NCBI GenBank assembly: GCA_945869475.1
Contig: CAMBOV010000001.1
Coordinates: 62,001-126,000 of the forward strand
Source: Singulisphaera sp. GP187
GTDB taxonomy: Bacteria > Planctomycetota > Phycisphaerae > Phycisphaerales > SM1A02
Length of the DNA stretch: 64,000 bases
Direction of reading: 5' to 3'
Shown: positions 48,032-57,016 of the stretch, one piece after another
Layout of the letters: every line of letters begins with the position of its first letter
Position numbering within the stretch: position 1 is the first letter of the stretch
Notes under the pieces: model-generated
Databases searched by the model: none
What the model was told of the DNA's origin: nothing
The model's input: the letters and a program-made list of their open reading frames with translations, nothing else
Made by a program: the position numbers and the translations under genes

Positions 48032-48085
48032 ACCGGGGACACCCGCATTTTCAATGCGGTGCTCTACCAACTGAGCTAAGTTGCC
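48013..48085 (-). tRNA. tRNA-Phe (anticodon GAA)
   Basis: 73 bases. Acceptor GGCAACT pairs with AGTTGCC, discriminator A, D arm GCTC...GAGC, anticodon arm CCGCA, loop TTGAAAA, TGCGG, T arm CCCGGTTCAAGTCCGGG. No CCA encoded. The upstream sigma-like reading frame ends inside its first ten bases, and the MshEN frame on the other strand ends inside its last 19 bases. Confidence 0.95.
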
Positions 48086-48714
48086 TGCGGCATTCGAGCG
48101 GACTCGGATGCGTCGAAGCCGAGGGTACGCAATTGGGGCATCGTGTCAAGAATGGCGTCGACACTCGTGTCGAGCGACTCGACACGTGCGAGCACTTGCG
48201 AAAGAAGCCAACGACTCAAGGTTTCTCCGCCGCGATAATCGCACAATCCACGATGAGCCTTTCGATCGCTGTGACGCGCATTCTGCTGGCCGACCGATCG
48301 CACGCGAAGTTCCCGCCAGAATCGTTCGACCAGGAGGCTCGCGTGCGACGGGCTCATTCGCAACTCGGCAACTTCACGGAGTCGCCAGGTGTTTGCGAGT
48401 TGGAGTGTGTGCCACGCCTGCTGATCTCCACCGACGCACGCGCATGCGATGACGACATCTTCGATCCACTCTTTGGGTTGGACGCGCCAACTCGTGGCAT
48501 CCCCCTGCGAAGACTCAACGTGCGCAATCACGCATTCAACATCGACTCGCCAACGCGCGTGCGCAAGCGCGCTCGCGAAATACGCGCGTCGCAAGAGATT
48601 GACTCGTTCGTGCGGGGCAAGTTGCGGTAGACGCAATTGCTTCGACAGAGGGACGCGCGAAAGCGTTGAGTTCATTCGTTCCAGAATCCGTTGTGTTCTT
48701 TCTCGACCGACCAC
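48076..48714 (-). CDS. Putative sigma-70 region 2-like protein
   Basis: 212 residues from a GTG (an ATG at 48672 is also possible). The stretch WIEDVVIACACVGGDQQAWH, a helical segment SPSHASLLVERFWRELRVR, and LCDYRGGETLSRWLLSQVLA follow the pattern of sigma region 2 in divergent sigma-70 proteins (A-C-A-x-G-D-x-x-A and L-x-x-Y-x-G-x-x-x-L-x-x-W-L). A region 4 helix-turn-helix does not follow; the frame instead runs into tRNA-Phe, whose bases supply the stop codon. It could be a truncated sigma factor or an unrelated helical protein. Assignment is tentative. Confidence 0.5.
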   Translation of the reverse strand: MVGRERTQRILERMNSTLSRVPLSKQLRLPQLAPHERVNLLRRAYFASALAHARWRVDVECVIAHVESSQGDATSWRVQPKEWIEDVVIACACVGGDQQAWHTLQLANTWRLREVAELRMSPSHASLLVERFWRELRVRSVGQQNARHSDRKAHRGLCDYRGGETLSRWLLSQVLARVESLDTSVDAILDTMPQLRTLGFDASESARMPQAT

Positions 48715-48729
48715 GCACGATGCGCGCGA

Positions 48730-48735
48730 AGTCTA
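48730..48735 (-). promoter_or_regulatory. Putative -10 hexamer of the sigma-like gene
   Basis: TAGACT, 15 bases before the GTG at 48714. The transcript would continue into tRNA-Phe. Confidence 0.4.
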
Positions 48736-48773
48736 TGAACTCTCACTCGTGCGTCAACCGGACGACGCGAGAT

Positions 48774-49544
48774 TCACCGCCCAAGCAGACGCGGTTGAAT
48801 GTCCGATAGTGCGCTCGACGATGTGCGAAACGAACGAAGTGCCGCGAGGTCGAGCTCGTGTGTGAGCGCGCCAACCTCGGCACCACAGATCTTCTGTGTG
48901 ACCCCGAGAAAATCGACAATCGTTGATCCACCCGCGTACGACGTCGTCGGTTCTTCACCGGTGCGATTTGCTGCGACGATCCACGCCTGATTTTCAATCG
49001 CGCGCGCAGCGATCATTGCATGCTTTTGTTGCAATCGTGCCGCTGGCCAACATGCGCCGAGCGTAAAAACTTCGGCGCCGCTGACCACGGCGTGTCGCCA
49101 TAACTCTGGGAAGCGCAAGTCATAACAGATCATCGGTGCGATGCGAACTCCCGCGCAGTCGAAAACCTGCGCTCCAGTTCCTGCGCGATAGTTACGGTGC
49201 TCGCCCGAGGGGGTGAAGAGAAAAGTCTTGCGGTAACAGCCGACTTCAACGCCGGATGGATCGAAGATCGTCGCGGTGTTTGCGATCCCGCCGCTCGGCT
49301 GCCGGCGAGCGATCCCACATTGCAGCCAGACACCCGTGGATTTTGCAAAGTTCGACCACCACTCGACCGAATCGTCCTGAGCGGCGAGGGCGCTCTCCAT
49401 TGTGAAGCCGGTTTCGCAGAGTTCTGGAAGAACAACGAAATCTCCCTTTGCCGGGGCGAGAGCGTTGATCGCCCGCGCGGTGGCAGTGCGATTGGCGAGG
49501 GGTTGTTCCCAGGCTGGATCTGTCTGGACCGCATGAAAGCGCAT
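48774..49544 (-). CDS. Carbon-nitrogen hydrolase (omega-amidase/nitrilase family)
   Basis: 256 residues. The catalytic triad of the nitrilase superfamily is visible: Glu in VVLPELCETGF, Lys in YRKTFLF and Cys in PMICYDLRFPE, with the Trp-Pro-rich GACWPAARL afterwards. Closest in pattern to YafV/NIT2-type omega-amidases, which hydrolyse alpha-ketoglutaramate. Located 60 bases downstream of tRNA-His on the same strand. No clear ribosome binding site. Confidence 0.9.
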   Translation of the reverse strand: MRFHAVQTDPAWEQPLANRTATARAINALAPAKGDFVVLPELCETGFTMESALAAQDDSVEWWSNFAKSTGVWLQCGIARRQPSGGIANTATIFDPSGVEVGCYRKTFLFTPSGEHRNYRAGTGAQVFDCAGVRIAPMICYDLRFPELWRHAVVSGAEVFTLGACWPAARLQQKHAMIAARAIENQAWIVAANRTGEEPTTSYAGGSTIVDFLGVTQKICGAEVGALTHELDLAALRSFRTSSSALSDIQPRLLGR

Positions 49545-49604
49545 GGCAGATTTCTTACGAGTTACAGGCGAGTTCCAAATGAGGGGGAGGAGAACGAAAA
49601 AAAG

Positions 49605-49678
49605 GGCGACCGACGGGGCTCGAACCCGCGACTTCCAGGATCACAACCCGGCGCTCTACCAACTGAGCTACGGCCGCC
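49605..49678 (-). tRNA. tRNA-His (anticodon GTG)
   Basis: The acceptor stem is eight pairs long: the extra G(-1) at 49678 pairs with discriminator C73 at 49605, the identity mark of tRNA-His. Acceptor GCGGCCG/CGGTCGC, anticodon loop TTGTGAT, T arm GCGGGTTCGAGCCCCGT. CCA not encoded; a run of seven T follows at 49597-49603 on the transcript. Confidence 0.95.
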
Positions 49679-49692
49679 AACTGAAGAGCGGA

Positions 49693-49698
49693 AGTCTA
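49693..49698 (-). promoter_or_regulatory. Putative promoter of tRNA-His
   Basis: TAGACT, 14 bases before the tRNA; TTGCGC lies 17 bases further upstream as a possible -35. Confidence 0.5.
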
Positions 49699-49760
49699 GG
49701 AAGGAACGGTCAACCGCGCAAAGCAGCAGAGGGTCATGGCTGCGAAACTGTGGCAGTGCG

Positions 49761-49769
49761 TGCTACTAT
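49761..49769 (+). promoter_or_regulatory. Putative extended -10 promoter of pckA
   Basis: TGC-TACTAT at 49761-49769, about 25 bases before the ATG. The gene has a leader with AAGGA, in contrast to the leaderless group. Confidence 0.5.
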
Positions 49770-49794
49770 CGGGTGCTCACACCAAAGGAACCCC

Positions 49795-51390
49795 ATGACC
49801 ACAGTGACCGCGATCCCCAGCGCATCCCGACATTCATTTGCGAGTGACAAAATTCTGCGCAACCTCTCAACGGCGATTCTCGTTGAGCACGCCTTGCAGC
49901 GCGGTGAAGGCCGACTCGCGTCCAACGGCGCGCTCGCCTGTGACACGGGTGATCGAACAGGGCGCAGTCCAAACGATAAATTTCTCGAGGATTCCGCCGC
50001 GATTCATGACAATATCGATTGGGGCAAGGTCAACCAACCGATGTCGCCCGCCCATTTCGATGCGCTCGAGAAGTTGGTGCTGGCTTCGCTCGGTCGCCGC
50101 GAACAGCTCTACCGATTCGACGGCTACGCGGGCGCCGATCCGGCCTACCGCCTGAAGGTCTCGGTCATCACCGAAGAGGCGTGGCATAGCTTGTTCGCCA
50201 AGACACTTTTTATCAACGCCGAGCCCGGCGATCTGGCGCACTGGTCTCAAGATTGGACGGTCATCGACGCAGGCAGCCTGCGTCTCGACGACCCAGCGAA
50301 GTATGGGGCGAAGGGTCCCGTCTGTATCGCGCAGAGTCTCGAGAAGCGCACGGTGCTGATCGTGGGAACCAGGTACGCGGGCGAGATCAAGAAGTCGATT
50401 TTCTACGCGATGAATTATGACCTCCCGGACGCAAACGTTTTTCCGATGCATTGCTCGTGCAATGTTGATCGCAAAGATCCCTCAAACGTCGCGCTCTTCT
50501 TCGGACTCTCGGGCACGGGCAAGACGACGCTCTCGGCCGACCCACATCGTGACCTCGTGGGAGATGACGAACATGGATGGAGCAGCAAGGGCATCTTCAA
50601 CATTGAAGGGGGCTGCTACGCCAAGTGCATCAAGCTTTCGCGCGAAGGCGAACCAGAAATCTGGGATGCCATCCGCTTCGGAAGCGTGCTCGAAAACACC
50701 GTGATCGATCCCGCGACGCGCGTGCCCGATTACGACAGCAGCGCCAAGACTGAGAACACGCGCGTCACCTATCCAGTCTCGTACATCAAGAATGCGCGCA
50801 TGCCGAGTGTGGCGACGCACCCTCGCAATGTGGTCTTTCTGACGGCAGACGCCTTCGGAGTGCTGCCGCCAGTCTCGCGCCTCTCGCCCGAGCAAGCGAT
50901 GTATTACTTCTTGAACGGCTACACCTCGAAACTCGCAGGCACCGAAGCCGGTGTGACTGAACCGCAACCGAATTTCTCTGCGTGCTTTGGCGGTCCATTC
51001 ATGCCGCGACCTCCGATGCGCTACGCCGAAATGTTGCGCGACCGAATCGCCGCGCACAAATCAGATGTCTGGTTGCTGAACACTGGATGGACTGGTGGTC
51101 CCTACGGCACTGGATCGCGATTCAAGCTCTCGTACACGCGCGCGTTCGTCACTGCGATTCTCGATGGATCGCTCAGCAAGGCGACGTGTGTGAAGCATCC
51201 AATCTTTGGACTGCAGATGCCCACAGCAGTCGAAGGAGTTCCTTCGGAGGTGCTCGACCCACGAAACACGTGGAGTGACAAGGCGGCCTACGACCTCAAG
51301 GCCCGCGATCTCGCGGCGCGCTTTCGAGCGAACGATGCGAAGTTTGCGATCACCGCAGAAGTTCGCGCCGCTGGACCGGCGACCGAGTAA
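49795..51390 (+). CDS. pckA: Phosphoenolpyruvate carboxykinase (ATP)
   Basis: 531 residues. P-loop GLSGTGKTTLS near residue 238, metal and substrate motifs RSPNDKF (Arg binding oxaloacetate), MHCSCN, FNIEGGCYAK and the NTGWTGGPYGTG adenine loop. Converts oxaloacetate to phosphoenolpyruvate in gluconeogenesis. ATG 49795 has AAGGA seven bases upstream; the longer open frame runs back through tRNA-His and is not used. Followed by ilvA 15 bases later and nadE, probably one transcript. Confidence 0.97.
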   Translation: MTTVTAIPSASRHSFASDKILRNLSTAILVEHALQRGEGRLASNGALACDTGDRTGRSPNDKFLEDSAAIHDNIDWGKVNQPMSPAHFDALEKLVLASLGRREQLYRFDGYAGADPAYRLKVSVITEEAWHSLFAKTLFINAEPGDLAHWSQDWTVIDAGSLRLDDPAKYGAKGPVCIAQSLEKRTVLIVGTRYAGEIKKSIFYAMNYDLPDANVFPMHCSCNVDRKDPSNVALFFGLSGTGKTTLSADPHRDLVGDDEHGWSSKGIFNIEGGCYAKCIKLSREGEPEIWDAIRFGSVLENTVIDPATRVPDYDSSAKTENTRVTYPVSYIKNARMPSVATHPRNVVFLTADAFGVLPPVSRLSPEQAMYYFLNGYTSKLAGTEAGVTEPQPNFSACFGGPFMPRPPMRYAEMLRDRIAAHKSDVWLLNTGWTGGPYGTGSRFKLSYTRAFVTAILDGSLSKATCVKHPIFGLQMPTAVEGVPSEVLDPRNTWSDKAAYDLKARDLAARFRANDAKFAITAEVRAAGPATE

Positions 51391-51405
51391 GGAAGCGCGA
51401 TCCAG

Positions 51406-52689
51406 GTGACGACGCTCTTGCTTCCCACGTTCGATGACGTCGTTGCCGCGGCGCGGCGGATTGACGGGGGGATCACTCGCACGCCGTGCGTGCCGAGCGT
51501 CGCGCTTTCTGAACTCTGTGGTTGTGAAATCTGGTGCAAACTTGACTACCAGCAAGCGACGGGTTCTTTCAAGGAACGCGGCGCGCGCAATGCGCTCATG
51601 CAACTCGACAGCCGGGCGCGCACGAGCGGTGTCATCGCAGCGAGCGCCGGCAATCATGCTCTCGCGCTGGCCTATCACGGTCGCGCGCTTGGAGTTCCCG
51701 TCACGGTCGTCATGCCACGTTCGTCGCCGCTCGTGAAACAAGTTCGCTGTCGCGAGTTCGGCGCACGCGTGATTCTTCACGGCGAGAACATTGCCGATGC
51801 GCGGATTCGTGCGGACGAACTCGTTTCGACTGAGGGATTGCACTACGTCAATGGGTTCAACGATGCTCCGATCATCACGGGAGCGGGCACGTGTGCCCTG
51901 GAGATCTTTGCGCAGTGCCCACAGCCGGACGCAATCGTCGTGCCGGTGGGCGGAGGTGGGTTGATCGCCGGAGTGAGTCTCGTTTCGTCGACTCTGCGCC
52001 CCGCAACAGATGTGATTGGCGTCGAGTCGATTCGCTGCGCGAGCATGAGCGCGGCGCTTGCGGCGGGTCATCCTGTGCGCGTCACCGCGCAACCTTCACT
52101 TGCCGATGGACTGGGGGTACCTGAGATTGGATCGACCTCGTTCGCAGTCGCTCGTCAGCGCGTGAAAGAAGTCGTCACGGTCAGTGAGGCGTCGATCACC
52201 CGCGCGATCTTGCGCCTTGCGGAGTCTGAAAAGGGCGTTGTCGAAGGCGCTGGTGCGACACCACTCGCGGCGTTCATCGAAGGAAAACTTGCACATCTTG
52301 CGGGAAAGAAAGTGGTGCTTCTGCTCTGCGGAGGGAACATCGATCCAACGACACTCTCGCGCGTCATTGAACATGGACTCGCACTTGAAGGACGACTCAT
52401 CCAATTTCTTGCGGTGATTCGCGATCGTCCAGGGGGTCTTGCCGATCTCGCCACAGCGATCGCATCGACGGGCGCGAGCATCAAGCAAGTCTCGCATGAG
52501 CGAGCCTTCGGCGAAGCAGATGTCTCGAAGGTTCAAGTGCTTTGTCAGATCGAAGTTCGTGGTCCGGCACACAGCGACGAGGTCTTTGAAGCGTTGCGCG
52601 CCCGAGAGATCGAGGTTGTCGCACGCGGTGGACTGCGAGAAATCGCGGCGCACGAGGGAACGAATGCGCATTGCACTCCTTCAGTGTGA
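51406..52689 (+). CDS. ilvA: Threonine ammonia-lyase
   Basis: 427 residues from a GTG with GGAAG about 11 bases upstream. PLP Lys in TGSFKERGARNAL near residue 56, glycine loop VPVGGGGLIAG, and a C-terminal ACT-like domain (IQFLAVIRDRPGGLADLATA). Deaminates threonine to 2-oxobutanoate, the start of isoleucine synthesis; the single ACT domain is the short (catabolic/TdcB-like or CTN-type) form, so isoleucine control is uncertain. Its last 26 bases overlap the nadE start. Confidence 0.93.
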   Translation: MTTLLLPTFDDVVAAARRIDGGITRTPCVPSVALSELCGCEIWCKLDYQQATGSFKERGARNALMQLDSRARTSGVIAASAGNHALALAYHGRALGVPVTVVMPRSSPLVKQVRCREFGARVILHGENIADARIRADELVSTEGLHYVNGFNDAPIITGAGTCALEIFAQCPQPDAIVVPVGGGGLIAGVSLVSSTLRPATDVIGVESIRCASMSAALAAGHPVRVTAQPSLADGLGVPEIGSTSFAVARQRVKEVVTVSEASITRAILRLAESEKGVVEGAGATPLAAFIEGKLAHLAGKKVVLLLCGGNIDPTTLSRVIEHGLALEGRLIQFLAVIRDRPGGLADLATAIASTGASIKQVSHERAFGEADVSKVQVLCQIEVRGPAHSDEVFEALRAREIEVVARGGLREIAAHEGTNAHCTPSV

Positions 52690-54352
52690 CTCCATCGTTG
52701 GCGACCTTGTGCACAACGCGCAGTTGATTGGCGATGGCGCGATCGACGCGGCAGCCCGTGGCGCCGATCTCATCGTGACCCCCGAACTCTCACTCGTGGG
52801 CTATCCACCCCGAGACCTCTTGCTGCGAAGCGGATTCGAAGCAGCGTGTGCGAACGCAGCACTCGCGCTCGCTCAGAGAATTGCGCGCGCGGGCTACGAG
52901 AAGGTCGCACTTCTCGTTGGCGCACCGCACGAGGTTCACAACCGATCGAGGCCGCTCGTCAACGCGATGCATCTCTTGCGCGGCGGAGTCATCGAGCAGA
53001 CCTACGCGAAGCAACTTCTTCCGCACTACGACGTCTTCGACGAAGCGCGCTACTTCGCGCGGGGTGAGACGCCGCTTGTGATTGACGTTGGCTCGACGCG
53101 AGTGGGCATTCTGATCTGCGAAGACTTCTGGAAGGGAGCGGATGTTCAGTCGAGCGAAAGTTACGGCGACGACCCACTGTCGCAGGCGGTCGCAGCAGGT
53201 GCTTCGCTCGTCGTCGTCTCGAGTGCCTCTCCTTTTTTCCTCGCAAAGCAATCGCGCAGGATGGCGCTGCTTCGAGCGGCGGCTGCGCGTGGGGGCATTT
53301 CGATTGCGAGCGTGAACGCGGTTGGGTCGAACGATGATTTCGTCTTCGATGGCGGCAGTGCACTCGTGCACGCCGATGGATCAGCTGTCGTGGCAGAGCG
53401 TTTCACAGCGCAGACGCTGGTCGTCGATCGGGCGGAGCGCGCCGCTGAGTCACCGCCGATGTGCGCCGACGAGGAGTGCGCGCGCGCGGTCGTGAGCGCA
53501 ATCGGCGGATACGTGCGCAAATCAGGTCATCAGCGAGTGCTGCTGGGTCTCTCGGGTGGCATCGACAGCGCGCTTGTGGCAACACTCGCCGTTGTCGCAC
53601 TCGGAGCCGACGCGGTGCGCGGCGTCTCGATGCCGGGTCCATTTTCATCTCGAGGATCGATTGACGACGCTGTTGAACTCGCGCGCCGACTCGGCCTGGC
53701 GTCACCTGATTCGCTGCCGATTGTCGAGAGTTATGAGCAGATGTCGCGCCACCTTCGCACCGCCGCCACGATTGATGGACTCACTCAAGAGAACTTGCAG
53801 AGTCGATTGCGCGGATTGACGCTCATGACGCTCTCAAATGCGACAGGGGCGCTCGTCCTCTCGACGGGCAACAAGAGCGAACTCGCGGTGGGCTACGCGA
53901 CGCTCTACGGCGACATGTGCGGAGGGCTCGCGCCCATCGGCGACCTTCTCAAGACACACGTCTTCTCGATGGCACGGTGGTTGAATGAGCATCACGGCGC
54001 GCTGGGATTTGGGCATCCGCCGATTCCCACAGCGAGCATCGAGAAGCCGCCTTCAGCAGAATTGCGCGCCGATCAAACCGATCAAGATTCGCTGCCGCCG
54101 TACGAGGTGCTCGACCAGATCATTTGCGCATGGATTGACGACGAGCACTCGGTTGCTGAGATCGTCGCGCGATGTGGATTCGAACGCGCATTCGTCGAAC
54201 GCTGGACGGGTGCAATCGACCGCGCGCACTACAAACGCTTTCAAGCGCCGATCATCCCAAAACTCAGCGCACGAGCTTTCGGACCGGGGAGGCGGATGCC
54301 GCTCGCCATGCGCTATCGACTGGGCGACGACTCGTGCGCCGCCGAAAACTGA
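52664..54352 (+). CDS. nadE: Glutamine-dependent NAD+ synthetase
   Basis: 562 residues. N-terminal nitrilase-type glutaminase: Glu in VTPELSLVGYPPRDLL, Lys in YAKQLLPHYDVFDE, Cys in VGILICEDFWKG. C-terminal synthetase: P-loop GLSGGIDSALVATLAV, STGNKSELAVGYATLYGD. Amidates deamido-NAD using glutamine. ATG 52664 has GAGGGAA just upstream and overlaps ilvA by 26 bases. The last 30 codons overlap the convergent phosphoesterase gene by 89 bases. Confidence 0.96.
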   Translation: MRIALLQCDSIVGDLVHNAQLIGDGAIDAAARGADLIVTPELSLVGYPPRDLLLRSGFEAACANAALALAQRIARAGYEKVALLVGAPHEVHNRSRPLVNAMHLLRGGVIEQTYAKQLLPHYDVFDEARYFARGETPLVIDVGSTRVGILICEDFWKGADVQSSESYGDDPLSQAVAAGASLVVVSSASPFFLAKQSRRMALLRAAAARGGISIASVNAVGSNDDFVFDGGSALVHADGSAVVAERFTAQTLVVDRAERAAESPPMCADEECARAVVSAIGGYVRKSGHQRVLLGLSGGIDSALVATLAVVALGADAVRGVSMPGPFSSRGSIDDAVELARRLGLASPDSLPIVESYEQMSRHLRTAATIDGLTQENLQSRLRGLTLMTLSNATGALVLSTGNKSELAVGYATLYGDMCGGLAPIGDLLKTHVFSMARWLNEHHGALGFGHPPIPTASIEKPPSAELRADQTDQDSLPPYEVLDQIICAWIDDEHSVAEIVARCGFERAFVERWTGAIDRAHYKRFQAPIIPKLSARAFGPGRRMPLAMRYRLGDDSCAAEN

Positions 54353-55040
54353 AGAGCCGCCGCTGCGCGCTCTTGATCATCAGCAGTCGATCGCTCCCGA
54401 TTCGGTAGGCGGTCAGAAAACCACCATAGACGCACCCTGTGTCGATCGCTGCGACGACGGCGCGTCCGTCAGGTCGTCGCAAGATCAGCGGTCGCGAGAG
54501 TGGCTTGTGTCCCACGACCATCAGTCCATCTTTGCCGTTGTACCGCCACCACCAATCCTCTTCATGGGTCGCAGACTTGATCGTCATCCGCGTGCGCTGA
54601 GGTGTTCGCTCGAATCCAAGTAGTGGATCGACTCCACCATGCACGACCGTCCACTGTGGATTGCGTCCGCGCAGATATGGAGTTTGCATTGCTCGCACCA
54701 TCAGTTCGGTCGCTTCGGCCAAGAGGTCTGCATCCGCGAGAATGTCGACCATCTCTGCGAGGCGCGGAGGAAGGCCTTTCGCTTCTCCGTGTGCTCCCGC
54801 GCGACGCAGTGCCATGAGCGCGCGCTCTTCGTGGTTTCCGCAGATCAACTCGATGCGCCGACCCGCGCGTTCTTGCGCGAGAATTTCTTCGACGACGAGA
54901 TCAGGGCGCGGTCCCTTGGTGAGAAGGTCACCGATGAGAATGATGCGGCAGTCGCGACCGAATCGCTTCAGCCGCTCGAACATCTTTGAGAGTTCTTCCC
55001 CGCAGCCGTGCACATCTCCAATCACGACTGTGTCACGCAT
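54264..55040 (-). CDS. Metallophosphoesterase (PrpE/ApaH/PP2A-like protein phosphatase family)
   Basis: 258 residues from the ATG at 55040; a longer frame upstream is the shadow of mutL. Motifs of the calcineurin-like fold: GDVHGCGEE, GDLLTKGPRPD, GNHEERALM, VVHGGVDP and VVGHKPLSRP. Substrates could be phosphoproteins or Ap4A. A basic C-terminal tail (about 30 residues, Arg-rich) is encoded opposite the end of nadE and may be unstructured. TATCCT lies six bases before the ATG and overlaps the mutL -10. Confidence 0.88.
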   Translation of the reverse strand: MRDTVVIGDVHGCGEELSKMFERLKRFGRDCRIILIGDLLTKGPRPDLVVEEILAQERAGRRIELICGNHEERALMALRRAGAHGEAKGLPPRLAEMVDILADADLLAEATELMVRAMQTPYLRGRNPQWTVVHGGVDPLLGFERTPQRTRMTIKSATHEEDWWWRYNGKDGLMVVGHKPLSRPLILRRPDGRAVVAAIDTGCVYGGFLTAYRIGSDRLLMIKSAQRRLFSFRRRTSRRPVDSAWRAASASPVRKLVR

Positions 55041-55045
55041 CGCCG

Positions 55046-55052
55046 TAGGATA
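55046..55052. promoter_or_regulatory. Overlapping two-way -10 element between phosphoesterase and mutL
   Basis: TAGGATA gives TAGGAT forward (55046-55051, ten bases before the mutL ATG) and TATCCT in reverse (55052-55047, six bases before the phosphoesterase ATG). The two ATG codons are separated by only 21 bases. Confidence 0.6.
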
Positions 55053-55061
55053 CTTCGCAGC

Positions 55062-56846
55062 ATGCCGATTCGACTCCTTCCACCAGCGCTCGTGAACCAG
55101 ATTGCTGCGGGTGAGGTCGTCGAGCGACCGGCGAGCGTCGCGAAGGAACTCATCGAGAATGCGCTCGACGCTGGTGCGCGGCGAATCGTGATCCGAATCG
55201 AAGGCGGCGGTCGTGAAGTGCTCGAAGTGAGTGACGATGGCGGGGGAATCGCGCGCGGCGAGTTGGCGCTCGCCCTTGCAGCCCATGCGACGAGCAAGAT
55301 CGCCGTCAGCGACGATCTGAACCGAATCCATACCTTTGGATTCCGCGGCGAAGCGCTGAGCGCAATCGCTGCCGTCGCGCATGTGACGGTGACCTCGTGC
55401 CTGTCAGGGACGACCCAAGCGTGGTCGATCGAGTCGCGCTTTGGCGAGGTCAGCGATCCAATGCCGGCTGCGGGCGGTGGTGGAACGCGAATTGAAGTGC
55501 GCGGACTCTTTGCAAATGTTCCAGCGCGCCGTCACTTTCTGCGCTCGGATTCAGCCGAGGCGGCCCGCGTCACCGAAGTTGTGAGCAACGCCGCGCTTGC
55601 GAATCCGAGTGTCGCCTTTCGACTCGAGAGTGGCGCGCGAAAAGTGCTCGATCTCGCCGCGGCGGGCGATCCAATCGGTCGCGTTGATGACGTGTTGGGC
55701 GAGTCGCTCGGAGCTGAGCCTCTCACCGTGATTGGTGAGGCGAGTAACGACGATGGAACCTGCGCGATGATCACAGGATCGATCTGCCGTCCAGTCTCGA
55801 TGCGATCGGTGAGTCGCACGCAACGCATTTTCGTGAATGGGCGCCCGATCACCGATCGTTCGCTCATGCACGCAGTGCGCGAGGCCTACCGAGGTCTCGC
55901 CGAACCTTCGCTGCAGCCAGTCTTCGTGATCTTCTTGCAGGTCGATCCATCCCTGGTGGATGTCAATGTGCATCCTCAGAAGAGTGAAGTGCGCTGGAGG
56001 AATGCACAGTGGATGCACCGGTTGGTCTTTCGCTCGGTGCAAGATGCGCTGCGTCTTGCCGATCTCACGGCCGACGGCGCTGGTTTGCTCGCGACGCCAT
56101 CAACGCACGCACGTGAACAACGGACGCACACGCGCGAGGTTGTCGCAACCACACCATCGGCGATCACGGGGCGATCTGTGTCGCCAGTTTCGTCCTGGGC
56201 GCCATCGTCACTCGACGAACCAGATCGGCTGCTCATCGCCCCACCTGTGCGCGCGCACGAGGTCTTGCAGATCGATTCAACATGGATCGTCTTCGCTGAA
56301 GATGGAGCGCTCGTGATTGTCGATCAACATGCGCTGCACGAGCGGGTGATGTTCGAGGAGATTCGCGCTCGCATCGCCGTGGACGATCTCATGTCGCAGC
56401 AACTGCTCGTGCCAGCGACCGCCGATGTGCCGCCTGAAGCGCTCGCTCGACTCGAAGATCTCGCGCCTCTCTTCGCTCGACTCGGCATCGACGTTGTCGC
56501 CGCGGGTCCGCGATCGATCGCCGTGCATGCCTTTCCAGGATTTCTCACAGGACGCGGTGTCGACGCAGCGGAGTTTGTCGCGCGCGCACTCACCAACGAA
56601 CAACTTGCCAGTGCGTGCGAGAGCAGCGAACCTGCGGCGCTTCGCGAGAGCGCGCTGGCTGACGTGCTCGACATGATGGCGTGTAAGGCGGCGATCAAAG
56701 GAGGCGACAAAATCTCGCCCGACGAAATCGCGCGACTGCTCGCAGCGCGCAGCGAAACGGAACGCTCGACGAATTGTCCGCATGGTCGACCAACGTCTGT
56801 GCGTATCCCCATCGCCGAGATCGAAAAACGATTTGGACGGCGTTAA
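55062..56846 (+). CDS. mutL: DNA mismatch repair protein MutL
   Basis: 594 residues. GHKL ATPase motifs: IAAGEVVERPASVAKELIEN with catalytic Glu, SDDGGGI, TFGFRGEAL, then the transducer domain. After a linker (about 350-400, Thr/Ser-rich) the C-terminal dimerisation domain carries VDQHALHERVMFE, the DQHA-x2-E-x4-E endonuclease motif, and NCPHGRPTSVRIP, so it should be a nicking-type MutL, consistent with no MutH. It coordinates strand removal after MutS recognition. Divergent from the phosphoesterase gene. Confidence 0.96.
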   Translation: MPIRLLPPALVNQIAAGEVVERPASVAKELIENALDAGARRIVIRIEGGGREVLEVSDDGGGIARGELALALAAHATSKIAVSDDLNRIHTFGFRGEALSAIAAVAHVTVTSCLSGTTQAWSIESRFGEVSDPMPAAGGGGTRIEVRGLFANVPARRHFLRSDSAEAARVTEVVSNAALANPSVAFRLESGARKVLDLAAAGDPIGRVDDVLGESLGAEPLTVIGEASNDDGTCAMITGSICRPVSMRSVSRTQRIFVNGRPITDRSLMHAVREAYRGLAEPSLQPVFVIFLQVDPSLVDVNVHPQKSEVRWRNAQWMHRLVFRSVQDALRLADLTADGAGLLATPSTHAREQRTHTREVVATTPSAITGRSVSPVSSWAPSSLDEPDRLLIAPPVRAHEVLQIDSTWIVFAEDGALVIVDQHALHERVMFEEIRARIAVDDLMSQQLLVPATADVPPEALARLEDLAPLFARLGIDVVAAGPRSIAVHAFPGFLTGRGVDAAEFVARALTNEQLASACESSEPAALRESALADVLDMMACKAAIKGGDKISPDEIARLLAARSETERSTNCPHGRPTSVRIPIAEIEKRFGRR

Positions 56847-57016
56847 CGAGCAGTCCACATGCGAATGAATCTCAAGCGACCCACAGGAGCCTCTGACGCG
56901 AGTTCTGCGAATGGTCGTCCATGCGTAGACGACCTTGAGCGCTTTCTCCTCCCTGCGAGGCCTCGAACAGTTGACGCCAATAAGAACGAACACTGAACAG
57001 GACCGGCCTGAAAGCA

